Below are positions 36,215 through 45,962 of a stretch of 64,000 bases of DNA, piece after piece. Source of the stretch: Leeuwenhoekiella blandensis MED217 (GTDB lineage: Bacteria > Bacteroidota > Bacteroidia > Flavobacteriales > Flavobacteriaceae); NCBI RefSeq assembly GCF_000152985.1, contig NZ_CH672395.1:3755823-3819822 (forward strand). The letters run 5' to 3'. Within the stretch, counting starts at the first letter, position 1. Each line of letters opens with the position of its first letter. A program made the translations under genes and the position numbers. The notes below the pieces were generated by a model. The model searched no databases. It had not been told where the DNA came from and worked only from the letters and a program-made list of their open reading frames with translations.

Positions 36215-36841
36215 TTAAAAATCAAACTCATTCGCCGGAGGTGGTGGAGCAAGCGTGCCTAAATCACCAGATAAGGACTCTGTATCTCCTTCTGCAGTCA
36301 TTCCTCCAGAAGAACTTAGAACAGTCCCTACAGCTACTGCTTTCTTAGTTCCATCAGGTAGATTAAGAATAGCGAAGCTCACAGTATCTTTTGTACCATT
36401 AGGCAAATCAAGTAATGCGGCAGGATTGAAAAACACAGTTGCTTTGCCAGCATCTTTCTTAGCCGATTTTTTATTTTTACCAAAGTACACACGCAAATCT
36501 GTAATTTCAACACCTGCAGAATCAGCTTGTTGCTTAATATATGCCATATATTTTTGCATTTCTGAGAACGAAAAACTCACATAGCGTGTTGCCTTTTTGT
36601 ACCTCACATCCTCTTCAGGGATGGTATCGCCTTCTTCGGTAATGTTTTCTGCAAGCTCGATAAGTTCAACACGACTGTTACCGTAATTTTTATATAAGGA
36701 ATCTGCGCTAGCTAAAGGAATAATATTAGACGGAGCGCCTAGAATTGGTGCTTCATCTCCCTCGCAATCGCAAGGTTCATCACAAGAAGTCATTAAAAAT
36801 GCAGCCGTAAGCACTGCTGCAACAAGGGTAGTTTTTTTCAT
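36215..36841 (-). CDS. Lipoprotein of unknown function at the head of the kinase operon
   Basis: A 208-residue exported lipoprotein: signal peptide with lipobox MTSC (Cys20), then a Cys/Asp/Glu cluster CDEPCDCEGDE. The body contains RYVSFSFSEMQKYMAYIKQQ and VEITDLRVYFGKNKKSAKKD, an alpha/beta domain I do not recognise; the C-terminus is LAPPPPANEFDF. It stands 25 bp upstream of the triplet of seven-helix proteins and on the same strand, so it is probably the first gene of a six-gene transcript. Confidence 0.78.
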   Translation of the reverse strand: MKKTTLVAAVLTAAFLMTSCDEPCDCEGDEAPILGAPSNIIPLASADSLYKNYGNSRVELIELAENITEEGDTIPEEDVRYKKATRYVSFSFSEMQKYMAYIKQQADSAGVEITDLRVYFGKNKKSAKKDAGKATVFFNPAALLDLPNGTKDTVSFAILNLPDGTKKAVAVGTVLSSSGGMTAEGDTESLSGDLGTLAPPPPANEFDF

Positions 36842-36943
36842 AAATTGATTAATTGTTAGTTAGGTGTAAAATAGACATCTTTTTTTTCACTAGGAAAAAA
36901 CTCCTTTAAAAAGGGTGTTTTTCCCCGTAGCTGATTGCAAAAC

Positions 36944-36982
36944 AAAAAAAAGCCCGATTTAAAAATTAAATCGGGCTTTTTT
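36944..36982 (-). terminator. Intrinsic terminator of asnS
   Basis: AAAAGCCCGATTT pairs with AAATCGGGCTTTT around an A/T loop, with a long T-run on the minus strand. It lies 17 bp after the asnS stop. Confidence 0.92.
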
Positions 36983-36998
36983 GAATCTATTTATCTCC

Positions 36999-38438
36999 TT
37001 AGAATTCTGCGTTTTGAGGAAAACGTGGATAAGGTATCACGTCTCTAATATTAGTCATTCCGGTTGCGAATAATACCAGACGCTCAAAACCGAGACCAAA
37101 ACCACTGTGCACACAACTACCAAAACGACGGGTGTCTAGATACCACCACAGTTCTTCTTCTGGGATGTCTAGCGCTGCCATTTTCTCTTGCAACACTTCT
37201 AAACGCTCTTCTCGCTGCGAACCTCCAACGATCTCACCAATTCCCGGGAAGAGAATATCCATCGCGCGTACGGTTTTACCGTCTTCGTTGAGACGCATAT
37301 AAAAGGCTTTGATATTTGCAGGATAGTCAAATAAGATCACCGGGCACTTGAAGTGCTTCTCTACAAGAAAACGCTCGTGCTCACTTTGCAAGTCGGCACC
37401 CCATGCTTCAATAGGATATTTGAACTTTTTCTTTTTATTTGGTTTTGAATTCTTAAGAATTTCGATTGCCTCTGTGTAGCTCACGCGCTTAAAGTTATTC
37501 TCCAAAACAAACTTCAACTTCTCACGTAACGGCATTGGCGCACGCTCTGCTTCGGGCTTGCTCTTATCTTCCTGAATCAATCGGTTTTCTAAAAACTTTA
37601 GATCATCCTGGCAGTTATCCATCACAAACTGAATCACGTATTTGATAAAGTCTTCCGCCAGATCCATATTCATATCCAGATCGCAAAATGCAACTTCCGG
37701 CTCGATCATCCAGAATTCTGCAAGGTGACGGCTCGTGTTTGAATTTTCAGCTCTAAAGGTTGGTCCAAAAGTGTAAATCTGTCCCAGACCTAACGCATAG
37801 GTTTCTCCTTCTAACTGACCAGAAACCGTCAAATTGGTTTCCTTTCCGAAGAAATCCTTTTTATAATCAATGTTTCCGTCTTCATCCTTCGGCGGATTTT
37901 TCATGTCTAAAGCCGTTACTTTAAACATTTCACCCGCACCTTCTGCATCACTACCGGTTACAATCGGAGTATTTACATAATAAAAACCTTCTTTCTGAAA
38001 GTATTGATGCACGGCAAAACTCAATTGCGAACGCAAACGCATCACTGCTCCAAAGGTATTGGTACGTACGCGCAAATGGGCCTGCTCGCGCAACTTCTCT
38101 AACGTATGACGCTTAGGCGACAAGATGGTTTTCTTTACCTCTTCAGGATCTGCATCCCCAAGAATTTTAATTTCCTTAGCTTCAACTTCAACAGCTTGAC
38201 CACCACCTTGACTTTCGATAAGATTTCCGGTCACGGCAATCGCAGCACCTACGGTAATACGTTTTAAAAGCTCAGGATCTGTATTTTCAAAATCAACTAC
38301 ACACTGTAAATTATTAAGCGTAGAACCATCATTTAGCGCAATAAAACGGTTGGCTCTAAACGACCTCACCCATCCTTTTACGGTAAGTTCGTGCCCCTTG
38401 GGCTCTTCTTTTAAAATGTGTACAATTGTTTTTCTCAT
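36999..38438 (-). CDS. asnS: Asparaginyl-tRNA synthetase
   Basis: A 479-residue class II synthetase. The N-terminal OB-fold anticodon-binding domain begins with [18 protein letters not shown]. Motif 2 region [20 protein letters not shown] and motif 3 [20 protein letters not shown] are intact; the Asn-type signature [11 protein letters not shown] distinguishes it from the Asp enzyme. An insertion of about 70 residues in the middle (charged, [10 protein letters not shown]) is normal for Bacteroidota AsnS. Monocistronic with its own promoter and terminator. Confidence 0.97.
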   Translation of the reverse strand: MRKTIVHILKEEPKGHELTVKGWVRSFRANRFIALNDGSTLNNLQCVVDFENTDPELLKRITVGAAIAVTGNLIESQGGGQAVEVEAKEIKILGDADPEEVKKTILSPKRHTLEKLREQAHLRVRTNTFGAVMRLRSQLSFAVHQYFQKEGFYYVNTPIVTGSDAEGAGEMFKVTALDMKNPPKDEDGNIDYKKDFFGKETNLTVSGQLEGETYALGLGQIYTFGPTFRAENSNTSRHLAEFWMIEPEVAFCDLDMNMDLAEDFIKYVIQFVMDNCQDDLKFLENRLIQEDKSKPEAERAPMPLREKLKFVLENNFKRVSYTEAIEILKNSKPNKKKKFKYPIEAWGADLQSEHERFLVEKHFKCPVILFDYPANIKAFYMRLNEDGKTVRAMDILFPGIGEIVGGSQREERLEVLQEKMAALDIPEEELWWYLDTRRFGSCVHSGFGLGFERLVLFATGMTNIRDVIPYPRFPQNAEF

Positions 38439-38503
38439 AGTTATAGAATCAAAACGTCGCTAGACGTGATTTGCTTAGTTCTGTAATTAATCGTGATAAG
38501 CGA

Positions 38504-38535
38504 CAAAGATAAATTTTACATCAGACTGGCACAAA
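38504..38535 (-). promoter_or_regulatory. Promoter of asnS
   Basis: Minus strand TTTG (38535-38532), a 20-bp spacer and TATCTTTG (38511-38504): full Bacteroidota consensus. 65 bp upstream of the asnS start. Confidence 0.85.
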
Positions 38536-38558
38536 ACTGGCTAAAAATTTAAACAGAA

Positions 38559-40970
38559 TTATTCTTTATCTAATTCTGCAAGCACTTCTTCATCTTCCAC
38601 TTCGTCCAGAATCTGGATCGCCGGCTTTTTAAAGTCTTCTTTATTGGCAATATTTCGCTCTAGCGAAAGCAACAAAGAAGGAAGCAATAACAAGTTAGAT
38701 AACATCGCAAAGATCAAGGTTACCGAAACCAGGCCTCCTAAGGCAACGGTACCACCGAAGCTACTGATCATAAATACCGAAAATCCAAAGAACAAGACGA
38801 TAGAAGTATAAAACATACTCACGCCGGCTTCTTTTACCGAAGCATACACCGAACGCTTGATCTTCCACCCGCTACTTTTAAGTTCCTGACGGTATTTGGC
38901 CAAAAAGTGAATGGTATCATCTACCGAAATCCCAAAAGCAATACTAAATACCAAAATAGTTGAAGGTTTTATAGGCACGCCCAAAAAGCCCATCAATCCG
39001 GCGGTGATCAACAACGGCAGTAAATTTGGGATCAAAGAAACCAAGATCATTTTAAACGACCGGAACATAAAGGCCATAAATATGGAGATCAATAAAATGG
39101 CCAGCGACAAACTGATGATCAGGTTATTGATCAAATAATTGGTCCCTTTTTGAAAAACTAAAGCCTTTCCTGTCAAGGTAACGTCAAACTTATCTTCAGG
39201 AAAAAGAATACTTATTTTGTTGTATAAATTGTCTTCTACGATTTCCATACGATCGGTACCAATATCTTGCATAAAGGTCGTCATACGTGCATATTGACCG
39301 GTAGAATCTATGTAACTGTCCAGCAGCCCGGCTTCATTAGAGAAGCTTTGTGCGTAAGGCAAAATAAAGTTGCGCTCGTTTGAAGTGGGCAATTGATAAT
39401 ACTGAGGATCGCCATTATAGAATGCTTGCTTTCCATATTTTACCAGATTTACAATAGAAATAGGTTTAGAAAGCTCTGGAGTTTCTGAGATGGTTGTTGC
39501 CAGCTCGTCCATACGTTTTAATGTTGGCAACTTCATCACGCCTTTAGGACGCTTGGTATCGATCAACACCTCAAGCGGCATAATCCCGTCAAACTCGCTT
39601 TCAAAGAATTTAATGTCTTTGTAAAACGTAGTTTTCTTCGGCATATCTTCAATAAGACTTCCTGAAACTTTAATCTGATAAATACCTATCATACTTGCGA
39701 TAAGCAAAATCACGGTGCTGATGTAAATCGTTATACGGCGATCGCGCACCATACGCTCAATCCAGTTTACAAAACCCTCGATCCAGGTTTTACCCAAATG
39801 TTTTAAATGACGCTCTTTTGGCGGCGACATGTAGCTGTAAATAATAGGAATAATGAGTAAACTCAGTAAAAATATCGCCAGGATATTTATCGAAGCGACG
39901 ATACCAAATTCCTTAAGCAGCGAACTCTGCGTCAAAATAAACGTTGCAAAACCTGAAGCGGTCGTAATGTTGGTCATCAAGGTCGCGTTACCTACTTTGG
40001 TAATCACGCGCTGAAGCGCCTTGATCTTATTCCCATGATTTTTATATTCCTGCTGGTATTTATTGATCAAAAAGATACAGTTAGGAATCCCAATCACAAT
40101 AATTAATGGCGGAATTAACGCCGTAAGCACGGTAATCTCATAACCTAATAAACCAAGAAAACCAAACGCCCACATCACCCCGATCACCACGGTGATCATA
40201 GAAATAAAGGTCGCGCGATAGGATCTAAAAAAGAAGAAAAAGATAAGTGAGGTTACCAGAAGTGCGCCACCTACAAACCAACCGATCTCACTTATGATCG
40301 TTGCACTGTTGAGTGTGCGTATATACGGCATCCCGCTGGTATGCACTGTGATGTCCGTTTCTTCTTCAAACTGATCGATCAACGGAATAAGATCTTCTAC
40401 GATAAAATCTCGCCGCGCAGCGGTATTGACGATGTCTTTTTTGAGATAAACAGCACTGCGTATGGTACCCGTCTCCTTGTTATAGATCAAGCCCTCATAA
40501 AACGGCAAGTCTTTAAAAAGCTTTTTCTTTAAAGCTTCTGCCTGAACTTTAGTATTTACAGATCCTTCAACAAAAGGAACCATTTCAAAACGCTTAGGCT
40601 CCTCTTGCTTTTCAAGCAGCTTTAAATCCTTCAAAGAAACCGAAAGCGCAACCGCGTCAAAACTATTGATCGTATCGGAAAGCGCGTTCCACTTATTAAG
40701 CACTTCAGGAGTAAAAAGTGTTGAATCTTTTATTCCGAATACGATAAGGTTTCCTTCTTCACCAAACTGATCAAGAAATTTATTGTATTCCAGATTGACT
40801 TCGTGATCATCCGGCAGCAGGTTTGCTTCGGTATAGGTAAAGCGCATGTATTTCCATTGCGTTCCTAAAAACACCGTAAAACCGGCAACCAGAAAAAGAA
40901 TAAAGAGTCTGTTGCGTAAAATGAGGCGTGCTACACCGTTCCAAAATCCGTAACCCAAAAGCTTGGTCAT
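38559..40970 (-). CDS. RND/MMPL-family transporter
   Basis: An 803-residue membrane protein with two similar halves, each with one helix, a large periplasmic domain, and a bundle of about five helices. The halves carry PPLIIVIGIPNCIFLINKYQ and STILVFSIAFGISVDDTIHF, typical of the MMPL/patched-like (sterol-sensing-like) group; the second has the Asp pair used for proton transfer. Such proteins export lipids or hydrophobic envelope compounds; the cargo is not known. The C-terminus is an acidic tail. Transcribed alone, between asnS and a DUF5686 protein. Confidence 0.9.
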   Translation of the reverse strand: MTKLLGYGFWNGVARLILRNRLFILFLVAGFTVFLGTQWKYMRFTYTEANLLPDDHEVNLEYNKFLDQFGEEGNLIVFGIKDSTLFTPEVLNKWNALSDTINSFDAVALSVSLKDLKLLEKQEEPKRFEMVPFVEGSVNTKVQAEALKKKLFKDLPFYEGLIYNKETGTIRSAVYLKKDIVNTAARRDFIVEDLIPLIDQFEEETDITVHTSGMPYIRTLNSATIISEIGWFVGGALLVTSLIFFFFFRSYRATFISMITVVIGVMWAFGFLGLLGYEITVLTALIPPLIIVIGIPNCIFLINKYQQEYKNHGNKIKALQRVITKVGNATLMTNITTASGFATFILTQSSLLKEFGIVASINILAIFLLSLLIIPIIYSYMSPPKERHLKHLGKTWIEGFVNWIERMVRDRRITIYISTVILLIASMIGIYQIKVSGSLIEDMPKKTTFYKDIKFFESEFDGIMPLEVLIDTKRPKGVMKLPTLKRMDELATTISETPELSKPISIVNLVKYGKQAFYNGDPQYYQLPTSNERNFILPYAQSFSNEAGLLDSYIDSTGQYARMTTFMQDIGTDRMEIVEDNLYNKISILFPEDKFDVTLTGKALVFQKGTNYLINNLIISLSLAILLISIFMAFMFRSFKMILVSLIPNLLPLLITAGLMGFLGVPIKPSTILVFSIAFGISVDDTIHFLAKYRQELKSSGWKIKRSVYASVKEAGVSMFYTSIVLFFGFSVFMISSFGGTVALGGLVSVTLIFAMLSNLLLLPSLLLSLERNIANKEDFKKPAIQILDEVEDEEVLAELDKE

Positions 40971-40989
40971 CGTCCTAATTTAAGAGGCG

Positions 40990-40997
40990 CAAAGATA
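40990..40997 (-). promoter_or_regulatory. Candidate -7 element of the RND/MMPL gene
   Basis: Minus strand TATCTTTG matches TAnnTTTG and lies 19 bp upstream of the start codon; a -33 TTTG is not evident. Confidence 0.45.
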
Positions 40998-41103
40998 CTC
41001 ATTTAAGAGCGAATAGCCTTTGCTATAAATCAAAAACAAAACCTACAAAGCAGTCAAGGCATTGACTTGAAGATTTCTATGGAATTTCTACCTAAAAATG
41101 AAG

Positions 41104-43257
41104 CTACAACTGAAGGTTGAAGGTAAACTTGAAGGCGATATTATCGGCAAAACTTGGCAAATGATAAGCCCCGTAGCGATAAGTTAAACTTGTTCCAAAA
41201 CCAAAGAGGATCTTGTTGATCTCAAAACCGCTTTCCATAAAGCCTTTATCAAGTTTATTAAAACTCACCTCTTGATGGCGCTCGATATCAGAAATATCAC
41301 CAATAGCATATCGCGTGATGAACACCATTTCTGGCTTAAATTTTTCACCTAAATTAAACGGTCGCAAATGATGCTTGATCTGTAAAGAGGCGATTCGATC
41401 TGAAAAAAACTCCCCGAAATACATCGTCTCAAAACTATTTACCCCCGCAACCGAAAAACGCTGCATAATGGTTTCTTTGGTGGGTGCATTGGGATACGCG
41501 TGAAAAAGATGAGTAAGCGGCACATCGCCAAACGCCATTTTTCCTTCTACTAAAAACTCGGTGGTAGATTTATTGAGTCGTTCTACCTGATAATAGAATT
41601 TGGCACCCACGCGAGTAAAATCAAAATCACCGTTGAATAAACCCGAAATTCCCTTAGATACCTGCGCAGTCACTTTAGGATAACCATCATAGATCTCAAC
41701 GGTTCCCTTTTCTGAGCGCATAAACTTACTCGACGGACTCCAACGGACTCCAAAAGTAGCTTCGGTGATATCATACTCACTATACGATTCGTCTCCCAGC
41801 ACAAAACGATAGGCTTCCGTTTGCAGTACATTGGTTTTGGCAAATTGAAATTCTGAAAGAATCTTTGGTGTGATTTGATATTCTTGATTCAGCCGATACG
41901 TTTTATAATCAAAAAATTGCGTGATGTTTACCAGACGCGGCTCAAACAAAGAATACACCCGGCGATCTGTCAAATAATTAAAGCTTCCTACTTCTTGCAA
42001 ATCGTCGTTATAGGTAAAACTCAACCAGGCGCCGTGCGATTCATTCAACAGGATCCCACCTCCTATTCCATATTTTAAAACCTGATCTTTAAAACCATAA
42101 GCTGCATAACCTTCTAACCTAAAATTCTTTGAAAAATCAGCATTCGTAACTCCTCCTAAGCCTAACCGCAACCCTTCATAATTGTTATATTTTACGGGAT
42201 AGGTAAGATCAAAATCAAAGAAATCTACCGTGTAATAGCCAATTCCAAAATTATTGATCACCGCCAGACGGCGTTCTATATTTTGGGTTTCGACAATGTT
42301 ATTGAGGTAATCAAAACTATTAAGATCTCGCTGGGTTAAGGCTTGCTCCCGATAGCGTTTCCAAAATGTTTCAGGCTTCTTATCGGCATCTTCCATCACC
42401 TCGATCGCAAGATTGGGATGCTCCAACTTTTCTTTTTCTGAAAGATCAAAGTTGGCATTATAAGAAGTAGAAAGTAAGTAACGCCCCTCGATAGCTTCTT
42501 TTACCGGATTATTCTCAATCGTCCCTACGGAAACTTTTCCTCTAAAAAGTGACAACCTTTTTGAGGTTTCACCCTTTTCAATATACAATTTACTACTAAG
42601 CGGAAGGTAAACCTCTTCCTCTGGCAAGTATTTATAATACTGCTCGATGCGTGCTACCAGCTCATCATCTATGCCTATGTGCACTTTTTGAATCGCCAGA
42701 GTTTGAGTATCGAGATACAATATCCCTACAAGTCCGGGAATCGTTTGTGGCCGCTTAGGCTGAAAAGCAATTGCCAAACTCTTTCGATCTAAAATGGTCG
42801 TATCACCGACAAACTGATAGTTATAATTTTTAAGTCCGCGAGAAGATAAAGGCCCTGCATATCGATAATTGAAGATCACAAAATCCTCGTCATAGAAGGA
42901 ACGTGACTGAAGCGTGATCCCTAAAGTCTCATACCGCGGTTCGTCAAAGCCCGCCATATTAAAACCAAGCACTTCTTCTTTAAATCCGTGATGAGCATTA
43001 AATGTATTTTTTGAAACTTTCTCGGTAAAAAAGGAATGCGCATTGGTCTCACGTTCTAGCGAGTCTGTGATAATGGTTTTCTCGTAGGTGGTATAGCTAA
43101 AATGATCAAGACGTTCCTGCGGATTATTTTTAGCAGCATTGCTTATTGCCAATTGCATCAGCGAATCTACATCTATGGTATTTTGCTGTCCAAATAAAGA
43201 ATTTGAAAGCGCAAAAAGCAAAAACAAACAGAAAATAAGCGGTTTAGCCATTATCAA
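41104..43257 (-). CDS. DUF5686 outer membrane protein
   Basis: A 717-residue exported protein with a signal peptide ending in LFGQQ (about residue 24). Residues 28-70 (VDSLMQLAISNAAKNNPQER, then FSYTTYEKTIITD) are the DUF5686 start. The C-terminal two thirds are a series of amphipathic strands ending FADNIAFKFTFNLQL, as in a beta-barrel. It lacks the N-terminal carboxypeptidase-regulatory-like domain usually fused to DUF5686 proteins. Function unknown; TonB-dependent-receptor-like architecture without a plug. Two ATGs (43257 and 43251) are both possible starts. Confidence 0.85.
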   Translation of the reverse strand: MIMAKPLIFCLFLLFALSNSLFGQQNTIDVDSLMQLAISNAAKNNPQERLDHFSYTTYEKTIITDSLERETNAHSFFTEKVSKNTFNAHHGFKEEVLGFNMAGFDEPRYETLGITLQSRSFYDEDFVIFNYRYAGPLSSRGLKNYNYQFVGDTTILDRKSLAIAFQPKRPQTIPGLVGILYLDTQTLAIQKVHIGIDDELVARIEQYYKYLPEEEVYLPLSSKLYIEKGETSKRLSLFRGKVSVGTIENNPVKEAIEGRYLLSTSYNANFDLSEKEKLEHPNLAIEVMEDADKKPETFWKRYREQALTQRDLNSFDYLNNIVETQNIERRLAVINNFGIGYYTVDFFDFDLTYPVKYNNYEGLRLGLGGVTNADFSKNFRLEGYAAYGFKDQVLKYGIGGGILLNESHGAWLSFTYNDDLQEVGSFNYLTDRRVYSLFEPRLVNITQFFDYKTYRLNQEYQITPKILSEFQFAKTNVLQTEAYRFVLGDESYSEYDITEATFGVRWSPSSKFMRSEKGTVEIYDGYPKVTAQVSKGISGLFNGDFDFTRVGAKFYYQVERLNKSTTEFLVEGKMAFGDVPLTHLFHAYPNAPTKETIMQRFSVAGVNSFETMYFGEFFSDRIASLQIKHHLRPFNLGEKFKPEMVFITRYAIGDISDIERHQEVSFNKLDKGFMESGFEINKILFGFGTSLTYRYGAYHLPSFADNIAFKFTFNLQL

Positions 43258-43284
43258 TCAAGAACTTAAAATTAAAAATACTAT

Positions 43285-43310
43285 AAAAAAAGCGACCCGA
43301 GGGTCGCTCT
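43285..43310 (-). terminator. Intrinsic terminator of pyrH-frr
   Basis: AGCGACCC pairs with GGGTCGCT, with a T-run of six to seven on the minus strand. 21 bp after the frr stop. Confidence 0.9.
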
Positions 43311-43330
43311 TAATAAGAGTTTAACGTCTG

Positions 43331-43894
43331 TTAGACCGTAAGTATTTCCTTTTCTTTAACTGCTAGAAGTTCATCTATCCTCTTGATGTATTTATCGGTT
43401 AGATCTTGCACGTCTACCTCTGCGTTACTGCAAATATCTTCAGCAAGACCATCCTTCTCTAATTTCTTAATATCGTTGTTGGCATTTTTGCGATCGTTAC
43501 GCACGCCTACTTTTGCATCTTCAGCTTCAGCTTTAGCCTGCTTAACCAAATCTCTACGACGTTCCTCGGTAAGTGGCGGCACATTGATGATCACGCTTTC
43601 TCCATTATTCATTGGGTTGAAACCAAGATTAGCATTCATAATCGCTTTTTCGATCTCTTGAATCATCGATTTTTCCCAAGGTTGAATAGAAATAGTTCTC
43701 CCGTCTGGAGTGTTTACGTTTGCCACCTGTGCCAATGGCGTTTGACTACCGTAGTAATCAACCATCACACTACCTAACATTGAAGGGCTCGCCTTACCTG
43801 CGCGAATGTTTGCAAACTGTTTTTTCAAATGATTTACGGCATTTTGCATCGCTTCTTCGGTGCCGTCTAATATAAATTGAATGTCTTCGTTCAT
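43331..43894 (-). CDS. frr: Ribosome recycling factor
   Basis: A 187-residue RRF. The conserved N-terminal helix has QFANIRAGKASPSMLGSVMV, then the hinge domain PLAQVANVNTPDGRTISIQP, then NMGLNP-type NLGFNPMNNGESVIINVPPL and the C-terminal helices (TEERRRDLVKQAKAEAEDAK). It splits post-termination ribosomes with EF-G. 48 bp after pyrH, same strand. Confidence 0.97.
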   Translation of the reverse strand: MNEDIQFILDGTEEAMQNAVNHLKKQFANIRAGKASPSMLGSVMVDYYGSQTPLAQVANVNTPDGRTISIQPWEKSMIQEIEKAIMNANLGFNPMNNGESVIINVPPLTEERRRDLVKQAKAEAEDAKVGVRNDRKNANNDIKKLEKDGLAEDICSNAEVDVQDLTDKYIKRIDELLAVKEKEILTV

Positions 43895-43942
43895 AGCCTT
43901 ATTAATTCATTGATTTTTTTCAAACCAACCAAAAATACTAAA

Positions 43943-44650
43943 TTATAAATTTACGGTAGTACCTATATTTTCACCATCTACAACCTTGAGTAAATTACCC
44001 TGTTTGTTCATGTCAAAAACAATGATAGGCAACTCGTTTTCCTGGCTCAACGTAAATGCAGTGGTATCCATAACCTTCAAACCTTTTTGAAGCACATCTT
44101 CAAAACTGATGAAATCAAATTTCACAGCTTCTTTATCCTTTTCAGGATCGCTGGTGTAAATACCGTCTACGCGTGTTCCCTTTAAGATCACATCTGCGTG
44201 AATTTCGATCGCTCTTAGAACTGCAGCAGAATCTGTAGTAAAATAAGGGTTTCCTGTACCACCACCAAAGATCACCACACGCCCTTTTTCCAGATGACGT
44301 ATAGCACGACGTCTAATAAAGGGTTCTGCAACTTCATTGATCTTCACTGCACTTTGTAACCGGGTTTGAATCCCTGCTTCTTCAAGCGCGCTTTGCAATG
44401 CCAAACCGTTGATCACGGTGGCCAGCATCCCCATATGATCCCCTTGTACGCGATCCATCCCGCGGCTGGCTCCGGCAACACCTCTAAAGATATTTCCGCC
44501 ACCAATAACAATAGCAACCTGCACCCCTTTATCAAGCACTTGCTTTATTTCTTCGGCATACTCTGCCAGTCTATCAGGATCTATACCGTACTGGCGTTTT
44601 CCCATTAATGCTTCACCTGATAATTTTAAAAGAATGCGTTTGTATTGCAT
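43943..44650 (-). CDS. pyrH: UMP kinase
   Basis: A 235-residue amino-acid-kinase-fold enzyme that phosphorylates UMP to UDP in pyrimidine biosynthesis. Motifs: [13 protein letters not shown] at the N-terminus, [13 protein letters not shown] (phosphate-binding glycine loop), [19 protein letters not shown] (substrate and allosteric region), and [17 protein letters not shown]. It heads pyrH-frr with its own promoter. In related genomes pyrH normally follows tsf closely; here an accessory island of about 5 kb intervenes. Confidence 0.97.
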   Translation of the reverse strand: MQYKRILLKLSGEALMGKRQYGIDPDRLAEYAEEIKQVLDKGVQVAIVIGGGNIFRGVAGASRGMDRVQGDHMGMLATVINGLALQSALEEAGIQTRLQSAVKINEVAEPFIRRRAIRHLEKGRVVIFGGGTGNPYFTTDSAAVLRAIEIHADVILKGTRVDGIYTSDPEKDKEAVKFDFISFEDVLQKGLKVMDTTAFTLSQENELPIIVFDMNKQGNLLKVVDGENIGTTVNL

Positions 44651-44669
44651 GGCGTAGATAAGTTTTGGA

Positions 44670-44677
44670 CAAATATA
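44670..44677 (-). promoter_or_regulatory. -7 element of the pyrH-frr promoter
   Basis: Minus strand TATATTTG, exact TAnnTTTG, 19 bp upstream of the pyrH start. At a spacing of 19 bp there is TTTA rather than TTTG, a one-base-off -33 box. Confidence 0.6.
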
Positions 44678-44791
44678 AGGTTAAATTGGTTTGTGGTAAA
44701 AGGTTAAAATACCTGTGTAGCTTATTTAAAAAAATAACAACTTTTAAAGCACTCCCTACAGCTTCATTTACAATTACGTTAAACGCTCATT

Positions 44792-45962
44792 ATGATGAAA
44801 AAAAAATTACGTACAAGGTTTAAGCCTCATTTTACTGGTTTGCATAAGCTTTTGGCTCTTTCAAAGCTGTGAAAGGGACGACACATCGTATCCTTTGCAA
44901 CTTGAACAAAAGGAGATAAAAACCGTTTCTCCTAAAAATGCCAGTGCCTATCTCAACGGTTTTAGGGAATCTAAATCTAAACATTCAGGTAACTATATAG
45001 TAGGTATTGCTGATACCGTCTTGATGGAGGACATTTCAAATACTTCTGAGCAACTTGCAGTAATTCCGGCTAAGACCGTTCACCGCAATTTAAAAAGCAG
45101 AATTCTTCTTTTGGAGATAGACGGAAAAGTTGAAAGTGTAGTTTTTAGCACACACGCTTATGACAGCTCAACAGCGGAGTTGTTCTCTGGCGAAATTTTG
45201 ATCACAGATCTGGAAGGGAATTTTATTGACGCTTTTGAAATTATATCGGGAAAAATCAATGTTCAATATCTCAAAAGGAAAGCAGACAGCACTAAAGCAT
45301 TACAGTCTAAAGGAATTGTAGATGATGAGAATGATGATTGTGGCGATGGGTGTCCATTTTCTGTTTGTAGTTGGTGCGGTTAACTTGAAGAAGTCGTTAT
45401 TACATCATCACCATCATCTGATAATTACACCTTATCTATTGACTGGCTTTACTCACAAGGATCTAATGGCACTACTGATGCTGCTTGTGAAGTAGGCTGC
45501 GATAATTATTGGAGTTTTGGAGACGATAATGAAGGTGGTGGGGGAGGTTCTACCAGTAGTACTTGGAAAATAGTTGATCAAAAAAGAAATACACTTTGCG
45601 GTAAGAATACTTGGAGTAAAATTGGCGAGGCTTCGGTTGCCAATATAACGGGTTTAGGTTTACGAGCAAGTAATGGAAGAATAACCTACAACGTAGAATT
45701 ACAAACTTTATGCATTACTATTCCAAATACAATTACTGCTCACGCATCAGATCGATTTAATAATGCGTGGAATTTAACAATGACCGAAATAAACACCTAT
45801 CTACAGAATTTACGAGGCATTACCGTAATAAATGAAACAGTATTAAGAAATTTAATTCTAGAATTCTTACCTATAAATTTGAATATCAACCAACCTGGCA
45901 GTTCTTATAAAGTTGGCGGATGTTCTGGAGCACCAATAACTAAAGCTCAATACTGTGATTAA
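44792..45962 (+). pseudogene. Composite lipoprotein gene, copy 1 (frameshift plus in-frame stop)
   Basis: The ATG at 44792/44795 runs into an A9 tract (44798-44806) and is out of frame with the rest. With eight A residues it would read MKKNYVQGLSLILLVCISFW with a lipobox QSC, a normal lipoprotein signal. The next part (about 160 residues, including LQLEQKEIKTVSPKN and IDAFEIISGKINVQYLKRKA) is a beta-rich domain I do not recognise. At 45381-45383 a TAA replaces the GAA found in copy 3 (SWCG-E-LEEVV). The frame then stays open to 45962: linker LEEVVITSSPSSDNYTLSID, a Gly run, then a C-terminal domain of about 130 residues ending GGCSGAPITKAQYCD. If the first stop is respected, a lipoprotein of about 195 residues ending at 45383 is still possible. 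Confidence 0.75.
45270..45543 (+). repeat. Linker module, copy 1 (long form)
   Basis: This 274-bp stretch matches 48602-48874 almost base for base, and its last 160 bp (from 45382) match 46658-46820. It encodes the KADST...CPFSVCSWCG segment and the linker from LEEVVITSS to the Gly run GDDNEGGGG. Near identity at DNA level implies recent duplication or gene conversion. Confidence 0.92.

Noticed and set aside
38559-38620. Acidic C-terminal tail of the RND/MMPL protein as a separate domain
   Set aside because: About 25 charged residues with no fold signature; ordinary tail.
44895-45383. Independent gene starting at TTG 44895
   Set aside because: The same frame continues upstream into a lipoprotein signal peptide up to the A9 tract, so the true start is the ATG at 44792/44795 with a frameshift.
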